The notes under the pieces: model-generated
Told to the model about the DNA's origin: nothing
Database searches by the model: none
What the model saw: the letters and a program-made list of their open reading frames with translations, nothing else
Position numbers and translations under genes: made by a program
Part shown: positions 1 through 6,526 of the stretch, in pieces
Layout: every line of letters begins with the position of its first letter
Numbering within the stretch: position 1 is the stretch's first letter
Assembly: GCA_937967875.1 (NCBI GenBank)
Contig: CALBTQ010000840.1
Coordinates: 1 to 11,867 of the forward strand
Direction: 5' to 3'
From: an uncultured Pseudomonadota bacterium
Lineage (GTDB): Bacteria > Lernaellota > Lernaellaia > Lernaellales > Lernaellaceae
Length of the DNA: 11,867 bases

Positions 1-45
1 CCACCGAGATCTACACTCTTTCCCTACACGACGCTCTTCCGATCT
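1..45 (+). other. Illumina adapter sequence (artefact, not genomic)
   Basis: These 45 bases match the 3' 45 bases of the 58-base Illumina TruSeq universal (P5 / read-1 primer) oligonucleotide, ending in the diagnostic GCTCTTCCGATCT ligation end. Genomic sequence begins at 46. The match is from memory but is long and exact, so chance is excluded. The contig end is therefore an untrimmed read end and should be masked. The interrupted gene that follows is truncated by assembly, not by biology. Confidence 0.98.
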
Positions 46-1439
46 ATGACAACGACACGGATGATGACGACGATGACGACGATGTCGTCGCCAATGCGCG
101 GGCGAGGCTGAGCGCTCTCGGCGACTCCGGCGTATCGATGTTCGCCTTTACCGATGAGGGCTGGACGCAAGAGGCGCTCCCCGCGCCGTTCGTCGAGCTC
201 TCACCGTATTTGACCGTGTTCAGCCAGGATGAACCGACGTATGCCGCCGTCGGTTATGCCGGCGAAACGAAGCTGAAATCCTTTCCGGACGAGAGCAAAG
301 CGGCGATCCTGACGCACAACGATACCGACGGCTGGACGGTCGAGCAGGCGTTCGCGGAGATCGATTATATCGGCGCCGTCCGCCGCTCGCCGGCCGGCGA
401 ACTGTGGGCGGTGGCCGTGGAAAACTACGACGGCGCAACCGATCGGCCGGTATTGGACTCGCTGTTGCACAAAAACGGCGACGCATGGGAACAAATCGAC
501 TTCCCGGCGGCGGTCAACGACGTCGTCTATTCCAATGAAAATCTCGATTTTCTGCCCGACGGCACGCCGGTGCTGGTCGATGATATTGACGAAAAATTGC
601 CTTCGCACGGCGTGATCTATGCTTATGACGGATCCGCCTGGAACGAGGCTGCACTGCCGACGGTTTCCGGCATCTGGCGTTTTTATCGCGAAGGCGAAAG
701 GCCGTTGTTCTCCCTGGGCGGCAAGGCTTACGCGGCCGGCAACGATATGGAAAACGAAACCGGTTTCGTGATGAGCTACGACGGCACGGCCTGGGCGCTG
801 GAGACGCTGCCCGATCTGCCGACAGCGGAATGGGAAGTGGAACTCTTCGTTATGTGCGGCGATGTGTTGTATCTGCTGGGCAGTAGTGGCGTGATCAACA
901 ATTATTATCTTTGGTCGACCGACGGCGGCGATTGGACGTTGCTTTCCGACACCAGCGCCGTCGGATGGTCTTATCTGCCGATTTCCTCTTGCGGCGCCGA
1001 CGGCAAGCTATGGTTGTTGGCCCACAACAACGCTAAGAAGGGCATCCCGTACCGCGTGGTCTATGCCGACGGCGTAAGCGTAACCGTTTTCGCCGAGTTC
1101 TCGCCCATGGAAGACGATCATTTTCTTGGACTCACAGTTACCGCGACGGACACCGTTTATCTTTACGGGGAAAATTACAACGGCTGTCTGGGCGGGGACG
1201 GCATGATCATGCACTACGACGGCGAGCAGTTCGTGCGTGACGATCTGCCGTCATTCGTTGGCGACGACTGGGCATTTAAGGGCCTTTACGAAACGTCCGC
1301 CGACGAGCTTATCGCCCCGGCGATCGACTATGGCGACTATTCAGGCGACGCGATCTTCGTTTATCCAGGCGATGCCTGGACGCAGCTCGACCCGCCCATC
1401 GGCGAGCAGTTCGAGATTCAGGATCTGATCGTCTATTGA
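46..1439 (+). CDS. Poly-Asp beta-propeller-like lipoprotein, 5' partial
   Basis: The reading frame runs from the contig edge (first full codon at 48) to TGA at 1437-1439, followed at once by an in-frame TAA. About 463 residues are visible; the start, signal peptide and lipobox are missing. The first ATG in frame (138) is not the likely start, because the frame upstream of it encodes an Asp-rich tract (48-83, mostly GAC/GAT) of the kind that follows the lipidated Cys in three other proteins here. After it come about nine repeats with a Trp or aromatic core, such as YDGSAWNEAALP, YDGTAWALETLP, YDGEQFVRDDLP and YPGDAWTQLDPP. This spacing suggests beta-propeller or Kelch-like blades. It resembles the protein at 8788-10044 in layout and motif, so the two are probably paralogues. 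The likely location is the outer membrane or cell surface. Function is unknown; binding of a polymer or partner protein is a guess. Confidence 0.85.
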
Positions 1440-1462
1440 TAAGGAAGCAACCTTCATAAAAT

Positions 1463-1549
1463 AGGGACAGTCACCTATTTAATTGTTATAAAATATTGTT
1501 TTGTTAAAGCAGGAACGGCCACCTGTTTCATTGGTATAATATATTGTTT
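1463..1549 (+). repeat. Imperfect direct repeat, two 39-bp copies spaced 48 bp
   Basis: The segment at 1463-1501 aligns without gaps to 1511-1549, with 32 of 39 positions identical by eye. Shared blocks include the CACCT core and the ATATTGTTT end. The left terminal repeat of the element is thus present twice, the inner copy more diverged. This suggests internal duplication or nested insertion of the same end. Confidence 0.65.
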
Positions 1550-1635
1550 ATACTAAAGATATACTATGCTATGCGTTACGTATGTCACACATTATATAGC
1601 GGAATAATGTTCGTTAAAAATTGATGACTGTCCCT
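1463..1635. mobile_element. MITE-like element with AGGGACAGTCA terminal inverted repeats
   Basis: An 11-bp perfect inverted repeat bounds the stretch: AGGGACAGTCA at 1463-1473 and its reverse complement at 1625-1635. The match extends a few bases inward with one mismatch. The interior (about 150 bp) is AT-rich and has no coding capacity, so any mobility would need a transposase in trans. From general experience, GGGACAGTC-type ends are common around REP-associated tyrosine transposases (IS200/IS605-like) in related genomes, but no transposase is in this window. It could instead be a decayed fragment of a longer element. Confidence 0.6.
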
Positions 1636-1667
1636 AATTACCCTAATTACTAATTACCCTAATTACC
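1632..1667 (+). repeat. Short tandem repeat, CCCTAATTA unit
   Basis: Units of CCCTAATTA or CCCTAATTAC occur at 1632, 1641 and 1657, with a partial TAATTA between the second and third. The repeat starts inside the right terminal repeat of the preceding element, so it may have arisen by slippage at that end. Confidence 0.7.
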
Positions 1668-1689
1668 AGAGGCGGAAGACGGGGAAATT

Positions 1690-2898
1690 CTACCGCCGGT
1701 GTCCGATGGTTTCGTCATGGTCGAGGAAGATTTCCTCGTCGCGCAGGCGGCGGGGGGCTTCGCCTTTGACCGGATCGCCGAAGCGAGCCAGGTCCAGCAC
1801 CCAGAGCGCGTAGAGGGTTTGGTAGAAGCGGCGAACCTCCATGCCCGAGCGTTCACGTACGACCACCGAACTCGAGCGGCCGTCGGCCGATTTGAGCAGG
1901 CGGCGCGCGGCGACGGGCAGGTCGTCGATGTGCGGGGTCATGGGAATCAGCGCGCGGCGCAGCCGTTCGCGTTTGGAGAAAATCATCTCCAACCGGTCAC
2001 GGTCGTAATAGCGGCCGATGCCCTCGAAGATCAAGTTGCTCAGGTCGACTTCGCAGCGCAGTTGCGCGCCGTTGGCTTGGTCATTGGGGACGTAGCTCCA
2101 CAGCCCTTCGTACCAGCGCCACGAGAAGGCGACCGACAGCTTGTCCAGCACGTGCTTTTGCAGCTCGCCGTTGAGTTCGTCCTCGGTCAGCAGACCGTTT
2201 TCCACCAGCCATCGGCCCAGGCGCTGTCCGGGCTTAAGACGGCTCATGCCCTCGCGCACGGCGTAGCGGCTGAGCACGTCGTTTTTCACCAGCAGTTCGC
2301 CGAGGCTGTTGCCGGGCAGGTAGGAGCTGGAGATCGCGCCGATGCACGTTTTCTCCAGCCAGATTTCCATCCACTGCCCCGGGCGCTCGATGCGCAGCCG
2401 GCCGCAGCCGCGCCGTCCGGCCAGCACCAGCACGCGCGCGAAGGGCACTTCGGAGAACGAGCCGTCGTCGGGCAGACGCATCAGGTGATCGAACTTGGGC
2501 TCTTCGGGCAGCAGGCGGCTTTTGACCTCGACGCCCACCCAGCGCGACACGGCGTGCGCCAGACGTTCGTCGTCGACCGGCTTGTCGACCCACTCCTGGG
2601 GCGCAGGCCGGATCGACCGATGGCGGTAATGCTCGGACTGCATCGGCGTGGCCAGCATCAGCACGGGGATGCGCGCGGCGCGCTCGTCCCGGCACATCTG
2701 CCGCAGCAGTTCCAGGCCCGAGCCGTCGACCAGATGGAAATCGACCACCATCAAGGTGGGCAGTCTTTTTTTGATTATCTCCAGCGCCTCGGTGATGCCC
2801 CCGGCCGTTTCGGCGCGAAAGCGCATGCGGCGCAACTGCTCGCGCAATTCCACCGCGATCTGGCGATCACCGGAGACGCATAAAATCCATTGCACCAA
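1690..2898 (-). CDS. Receiver-PATAN (DUF4388) response regulator
   Basis: A 402-residue soluble protein. Residues 1-120 form a CheY-like receiver: the phospho-acceptor is Asp53 (in VVDFHL), Thr84 lies in the MLATP switch strand, and Lys106 lies in the DKP motif. The N-terminal acidic pocket is reduced: SGD at 9-11 in place of the usual DD or DE pair. Residues ~146-272 look like a PATAN/DUF4388 domain, with SLGELLVKNDVL and LGRWLVENGLLTEDEL helices resembling the N-terminal domain of GspE/MshE ATPases. The C-terminal ~130 residues are unassigned. No DNA-binding or kinase domain is visible, so output is probably by protein interaction. The start is TTG at 2896-2898 (GGAG 8 nt upstream), or GTG at the next codon; no ATG suits. 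It lies 88 bp downstream of the secretin N-domain gene in the same direction and is probably co-transcribed. Similar regulators are known for motility and surface behaviour in related bacteria; a specific role is not visible. Confidence 0.88.
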   Translation of the reverse strand: MVQWILCVSGDRQIAVELREQLRRMRFRAETAGGITEALEIIKKRLPTLMVVDFHLVDGSGLELLRQMCRDERAARIPVLMLATPMQSEHYRHRSIRPAPQEWVDKPVDDERLAHAVSRWVGVEVKSRLLPEEPKFDHLMRLPDDGSFSEVPFARVLVLAGRRGCGRLRIERPGQWMEIWLEKTCIGAISSSYLPGNSLGELLVKNDVLSRYAVREGMSRLKPGQRLGRWLVENGLLTEDELNGELQKHVLDKLSVAFSWRWYEGLWSYVPNDQANGAQLRCEVDLSNLIFEGIGRYYDRDRLEMIFSKRERLRRALIPMTPHIDDLPVAARRLLKSADGRSSSVVVRERSGMEVRRFYQTLYALWVLDLARFGDPVKGEAPRRLRDEEIFLDHDETIGHRR

Positions 2899-2986
2899 AC
2901 TCGCCGCTCCCCCTGCCGTAGTTGGTCCGCCCCGTCACCGGCATCATAATGGGATTCGCCGCCGAAGGCCAGCGGTGTTCCTGCGG

Positions 2987-3856
2987 TTAACGCACTATTT
3001 CGCCCAGCAAATCGCCCAGTTCCTCGGAGCGGGCGTTGCGCAAGCGGCGCAGCATGACGACCGGATCGTCCATGTTGTCCAACCGAGTCGCCAGCGCCTT
3101 GGCGCCGTTGACGTCGCGCTCGTTGCCGCGCAGCACGACCGTGCGCGAATGCGGCTCGGTCACCACGATCAGCCCGCCGGCGCTGTTGCGCCGGCGCACC
3201 ATCGAACCGTCGATGCGATAATCGGTGAACACCCGCCGCAGGATCTCGGCCATGACCTCCGGGTCGGCCTTGCGCAGGCGCACCACGTCGATCTTCTCCG
3301 CTTCGCCCGCGCGGTCCAGCCGCTCGACGACCTTCCGCATGCGCTCGACGTTCGCCGCCGTGTCGACCACCACGACCTTGTTCTGCCCCGGCAGCCCGAC
3401 CACCCGCCCGCCGGGTCCGGCCAGGCGCTGCAATTGCATGGCGATCGTCCCGGCCTCGGCGTGCTTGAGCTCGAAGGTCACCGTGATCGTCGCGGCCGGG
3501 ACGGGCGTGGGCGGTTCGGTCATGACCACCTCGGGCACGCCCTGCGTCGCCATCTCGTCGAGTTTGACCACCCGCGCGACGTCCCCCTGCAGCACCACGC
3601 CCCAGCCCTGGCTGTCGAGCGTGGCCAGCAGGTAGTTCCACAGTTGTTCTTTGTTGAACGGACCGGCCGGCTGCAGCTCGATCTCGCCGCCGAAGTCCGC
3701 TCCGAAAATCATCACCCGCCCGGTGGCTTGCGCCACCTTTTTCGTAAAATCGCGCAACTCGACCGTACCCGCCTCGATCTCCCACTTGTCCTCCGCCCAC
3801 GCCGTGACCGTCGCCAGCAGCAGGATCGTCAGACAGAGGGCGGCGGTGCGTTTCAT
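2987..3856 (-). CDS. Secretin N-domain-like periplasmic protein lacking the pore domain
   Basis: A 289-residue protein with a Sec signal peptide at 1-21 (LTILLLATVTAWA, then E22). Residues ~25-97 resemble the secretin/TonB short N-terminal (STN, N0) fold. Residues ~124-183 and ~187-262 resemble secretin N1/N2 KH-like domains, with the typical LKHAEAGTIAMQLQRL and LRKADPEVMAEILRRVF openings and the RTVVLRGNERDV strand-turn-helix. Residues 267-289 look like the start of one more such domain, but the frame stops there at TAA (2987-2989). There is no C-terminal secretin beta-barrel, and continuing past the stop in all three frames to 2898 gives nothing secretin-like. The protein is well under half the size of a usual GspD/PilQ. 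The start ATG overlaps the stop of the upstream barrel gene (ATGA), which implies translational coupling. Either it is a real barrel-less partner of an outer-membrane complex or a C-terminally truncated secretin; the intact operon and even codon use favour the first. Confidence 0.85.
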   Translation of the reverse strand: MKRTAALCLTILLLATVTAWAEDKWEIEAGTVELRDFTKKVAQATGRVMIFGADFGGEIELQPAGPFNKEQLWNYLLATLDSQGWGVVLQGDVARVVKLDEMATQGVPEVVMTEPPTPVPAATITVTFELKHAEAGTIAMQLQRLAGPGGRVVGLPGQNKVVVVDTAANVERMRKVVERLDRAGEAEKIDVVRLRKADPEVMAEILRRVFTDYRIDGSMVRRRNSAGGLIVVTEPHSRTVVLRGNERDVNGAKALATRLDNMDDPVVMLRRLRNARSEELGDLLGEIVR

Positions 3857-4602
3857 TTGGCCACCCGCGCCGAGGAAACGGGATAGATGCGCAACCGCGC
3901 GCCGATCAGCAGCGAATAGACGTTCAAGTCCATCTCCTCGTCGCAATCGACGGTGATCGGATTGTGTCCGAAGACGACCCTGTCGTCGCTTTCCAGTTCG
4001 TAACGGCCCCAGTAGAAGCGGGCCATCCAACCCAGCAGCACGTGCTCGCCGCGCATCAGGTCGCCGCCCGCGCCGACGTGCACGGCGAAACCGGGCACGT
4101 CCGCGCCGATGAAATCGTTGGTCTGCGTCGGCCCCGGCTCGTTGACGTAATCGTATTCGAGCGACGCCGCGGCCATCACCCGCGCGGACAGGCCGAACTG
4201 CGCCTCGACGGTCGTCCACTTGAAGGTCATCGCCTGGTAGGACACCTCGGGGCCGACCTCGACCGAGTGCATCACGCCTTCGGCGATGTCGCCGTAGGGC
4301 AGATCGAGTTTGATCAACTGCGAGACGTACGCGCCGCGCACGGCCAGCCGCCAGTCGCCGAAGCCCCAGCCGGCGGCCAGATTGGGCATGAAAATCCAGT
4401 TCAGATCGCCGGTGTGGATGTTCAGTTCGTCGGATTCGCCGCCCTCCAGAAAGCGTTCGTCCACGCCTTTGACCGTGGTGAAGGTCGACAGGACGAAGGC
4501 CGGCTCGAGGTAAAAGCCGGTCGGCTCGGGCGCCTGTTGGGCGTGGACGGTCATGGCGGATAAACACAGAATCAGCAGGCTTAAAACGATGATGTTTCGC
4601 AC
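3853..4602 (-). CDS. Putative outer-membrane beta-barrel protein
   Basis: A 249-residue protein starting at GTG (4600-4602) with a strong GGAGG 6 nt upstream; a longer frame from 4650 adds a non-signal-like extension and is rejected. Residues 1-21 are a Sec signal peptide (IIVLSLLILCLSAMTVHA, cleavage before QQ). The mature part alternates polar and hydrophobic residues with frequent Gly and aromatic girdle residues, as in FYLEPAFVLSTF, WRLAVRGAYVSQ, VEVGPEVSYQAM, FAVHVGAGGDLM and GWMARFYWGRYELE. I infer a small barrel of about 10-12 strands. The C-terminus does not end in Phe as in classical porins but carries a typical last strand (LLIGARLRIYPV) followed by a short tail. It is first in an operon with the secretin N-domain protein (4-nt overlap) and the receiver-PATAN regulator. 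I do not recognise a named family. Confidence 0.8.
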   Translation of the reverse strand: MRNIIVLSLLILCLSAMTVHAQQAPEPTGFYLEPAFVLSTFTTVKGVDERFLEGGESDELNIHTGDLNWIFMPNLAAGWGFGDWRLAVRGAYVSQLIKLDLPYGDIAEGVMHSVEVGPEVSYQAMTFKWTTVEAQFGLSARVMAAASLEYDYVNEPGPTQTNDFIGADVPGFAVHVGAGGDLMRGEHVLLGWMARFYWGRYELESDDRVVFGHNPITVDCDEEMDLNVYSLLIGARLRIYPVSSARVAK

Positions 4603-4635
4603 GAAGGAACCTCCGCCTTTTTCGAGTGCGTTGGC

Positions 4636-4664
4636 AGGATAAATCGACACGCCCGGCGCGTCCA
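4636..4664 (-). promoter_or_regulatory. Possible sigma70-type promoter of the barrel operon
   Basis: On the minus strand, TGGACG (4664-4659) and TATCCT (4641-4636) are separated by exactly 17 bp, each matching the consensus at 4 of 6 positions. Transcription would start about 25 bp before the GGAGG of the barrel gene. It lies in the only non-coding gap between the divergent genes (4603-4736). Weak on sequence, reasonable on position. Confidence 0.3.
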
Positions 4665-4736
4665 GGGTTAATTTTACAGTGCGATGCGTTCCGGGTAAGG
4701 TGAGGCGCTTGGTTCGACGGCGAAAGGAGACCCGCG

Positions 4737-6443
4737 GTGCGTAACTTCCGGTTGTTTTTTCCCCTTGTTTTCGCGGTGATATTGCTGATGGCCGGTTGCG
4801 GCGGCGACGACGACGACGATGCGGACGACGATGCGGGCGATGATCCGGCCGACGACGATGCGTCGGACGACGACGCGGTCGATGACGATGCCGCCGACGA
4901 TGACGATACCGTCGACGCCGACTGGTACCGACGCGTCGTGTTCATGGAAATCTTCGTGCGCAGCTACGCCGACAGCGACGGCGACGGCCTCGGCGATCTG
5001 CCCGGCCTGACCGCCCGCCTGCCCTACCTGGCGGAATTGGGCATCGGCGCGCTGTGGCTGACGCCGATCTACCCCACGCCCTTCGTCGACTCGGGCTACG
5101 ACGTGGCCGACTACACGGCGATCAACCCCGATTACGGCACGATGGACGATTTTCTGACCTTCCTCGCCCGGGCGCACGAACTGGGCCTGCACGTGTTTCT
5201 CGACGGCGTGTTCAACCACACCAGCGACCAACACGAATGGTTTCTCGCTTCGCGCTCCGGCCGCAACGATCCGCAGCGCGATTGGTACGTGTGGGCCGAC
5301 GAGCCGTCGTTCCATTGCCCCGCCGAGGCGAGCGGCGTCGAGGAAATGGACTGGGCCTACGACGAGGCGACCGGGCAGTACTATTGGCATCATTTCCGCG
5401 CGGGGATGCCCGACCTGAACTGGGCCAATCCGGAAGTGCACAAGGCGATCGCCGAGGTCATGCGTTTCTGGCTCGACCTGGGCGTCGACGGTTTCCGGCT
5501 CGACGTGGCGCACCTGTATTATGAGGATGCGACGACCTGCATGCATCATCCGCTGACGCACGCGGTGCACCGCGAGTTCCGCGCCCTGCTCGACGAATAC
5601 GGCGACCGCGCGATGGTCGGCGAGCTGCTCGGCACACCACAGGAGATGGCGGCGTACTACGGCGGCGGTCACGATGAACTGCACATGGTCTTGAACTTCA
5701 ACCTGACCTACGCGTTGTTCGGCGCGCATCATCTGAACCGGCCGGAAATTCTCGCCGATACGCTGGACGCCTCGCTTGCCGCGATGCCCGCCGGCGGCCA
5801 GAACACGGTGTTTTTCTCGAACCACGATTTTTACCGCACCTTCGATCTGTTGCTGCGCGACGAGTCGCGCATGAAGCAGATGGCCGCGCTGCAACTGACG
5901 CTGCCGGGCACGCCCTTCATCTATTACGGCGAGGAAGTGGGTATGGCCGACGGGCGGGAGGTCATCACCGATTACCGCGACGCCGCGCGCACGCCGATGC
6001 ACTGGACCGGCGGCGACAACGCCGGGTTCACCACCGGCGAACCGTGGATCGACCTCGCGCCCAACTACCGCACGCACAACGTGGCCGACGAGGCGGGCGA
6101 TCCGGCTTCGCTGTTGAATCACTACCGGCGCCTGCTGGCGTTGCGCAACGCAACCGAGCCTTTGCAGACCGGCGTTTATCGCGAGTGGGCGGCGGGCGAT
6201 CCGTTGGCCTTCGCCTTCTTTCGCGGCAACGGCGAACGGGCCGTGCTCGCCGCGTTCAATTTTTCATCCGCACCGCAAACGCTGCGCCTGAATTTCGCCG
6301 CTTCGCCCTGGGACGGCCGAACCGGCGCGGTGCGCGACCTGGTCGGCGACGAGACGTATCCGTTGCTGGACGCCGCCAACGCGGACGATTATCGTTTCGT
6401 ACTGCCCGGCCGCGGCTTCGCGCTGCTGACGCTGGAAAACTGA
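4737..6443 (+). CDS. GH13 alpha-amylase-family lipoprotein with poly-Asp tether
   Basis: A 568-residue glycoside hydrolase. The start is GTG at 4737 with AAGGAG 7 nt upstream. Residues 1-20 are a lipoprotein signal with lipobox MAGC (Cys21); residues 24-60 are an Asp/Ala-rich linker. The (beta/alpha)8 catalytic domain starts at ~62 (WYRRVVFMEIFVRSY). The GH13 conserved regions are intact: region I DGVFNH (Asp156-His161), region V MPDLNW (224-229), region II GFRLDVAH with nucleophile Asp256, region III VGELLG with acid/base Glu296, and region IV FSNHD with Asp364. A C-terminal beta domain follows (~475-568). The ARTPMHW motif (417-423) and NHTSDQHEWF segment recall alpha-glucosidase and trehalose-synthase-like subfamilies, while MPDLN in region V is typical of neopullulanase-type and intermediary alpha-amylases such as lipid-anchored Thermotoga AmyA. 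It probably cleaves alpha-glucans or malto-oligosaccharides at the outer membrane. Exact specificity cannot be settled by eye. Confidence 0.95.
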   Translation: MRNFRLFFPLVFAVILLMAGCGGDDDDDADDDAGDDPADDDASDDDAVDDDAADDDDTVDADWYRRVVFMEIFVRSYADSDGDGLGDLPGLTARLPYLAELGIGALWLTPIYPTPFVDSGYDVADYTAINPDYGTMDDFLTFLARAHELGLHVFLDGVFNHTSDQHEWFLASRSGRNDPQRDWYVWADEPSFHCPAEASGVEEMDWAYDEATGQYYWHHFRAGMPDLNWANPEVHKAIAEVMRFWLDLGVDGFRLDVAHLYYEDATTCMHHPLTHAVHREFRALLDEYGDRAMVGELLGTPQEMAAYYGGGHDELHMVLNFNLTYALFGAHHLNRPEILADTLDASLAAMPAGGQNTVFFSNHDFYRTFDLLLRDESRMKQMAALQLTLPGTPFIYYGEEVGMADGREVITDYRDAARTPMHWTGGDNAGFTTGEPWIDLAPNYRTHNVADEAGDPASLLNHYRRLLALRNATEPLQTGVYREWAAGDPLAFAFFRGNGERAVLAAFNFSSAPQTLRLNFAASPWDGRTGAVRDLVGDETYPLLDAANADDYRFVLPGRGFALLTLEN

Positions 6444-6460
6444 CGGTCGACCGTTTTTTT
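6443..6460 (+). terminator. Possible intrinsic terminator after the GH13 gene
   Basis: The palindrome ACGGTCGACCGT (6443-6454) overlaps the stop codon and ends in a run of seven T (6454-6460). It can fold as an ACGG/CCGT stem with a TCGA loop. The stem is short, so termination would be partial at best. It separates the GH13 gene from the next lipoprotein gene. Confidence 0.4.
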
Positions 6461-6485
6461 CGCTGGCAACTCGCCCGCCGGCGGA

Positions 6486-6491
6486 TATAAT
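6486..6491 (+). promoter_or_regulatory. Possible -10 box (TATAAT) before the small lipoprotein gene
   Basis: A perfect TATAAT lies 35 bp before the ATG at 6527. I see no good -35 box at the right distance (TTCGCT or CGCTGG are poor), so this is a weak call. With the terminator-like palindrome just upstream, it suggests the small lipoprotein has its own transcript. Confidence 0.3.
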
Positions 6492-6526
6492 TACTCCTTG
6501 TGGAAATACTTAAATAGGGAGTTAAA

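Larger units (their letters stand above)
1440..1689. other. AT-rich convergent intergenic spacer
   Basis: This 250-bp stretch lies between two converging genes and is far more AT-rich than the flanking coding DNA. It holds a MITE-like inverted-repeat element (1463-1635) with an internal 48-bp-spaced duplication, and a short tandem repeat (1632-1667). I see no convincing intrinsic terminator for either gene; a GAAG-CAAC-CTTC hairpin near 1444-1455 is too weak. I find no ORF with coding character. Confidence 0.7.

Noticed and set aside
46..111. ATG at 46 as the start of the first gene
   Set aside because: It is in a different frame, encodes a Thr/Met-rich shadow of the GAC/GAT tract and stops at about 109-111. 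The real frame is open through to the contig edge.
138..140. ATG at 138 as a true start for a 433-residue protein
   Set aside because: The frame continues upstream into an Asp-rich linker typical of these lipoproteins, and no ribosome site precedes 138.
1699..2883. Long plus-strand frame opposite the receiver-PATAN gene
   Set aside because: Its His/Gln/Ala/Val-rich composition is typical of the antisense of GC-rich coding DNA; the minus-strand frame has clear receiver motifs.
3857..4945. Long N-terminal extension of the secretin-like frame
   Set aside because: The first ~360 residues are Ser- or Arg-rich antisense or out-of-frame shadows of the barrel and GH13 genes. The signal peptide and ATGA overlap fix the start at 3856.
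4674..6122. Minus-strand frame opposite the GH13 gene
   Set aside because: It has Val/Arg/His-rich composition and no motif; the plus frame contains all GH13 catalytic residues.
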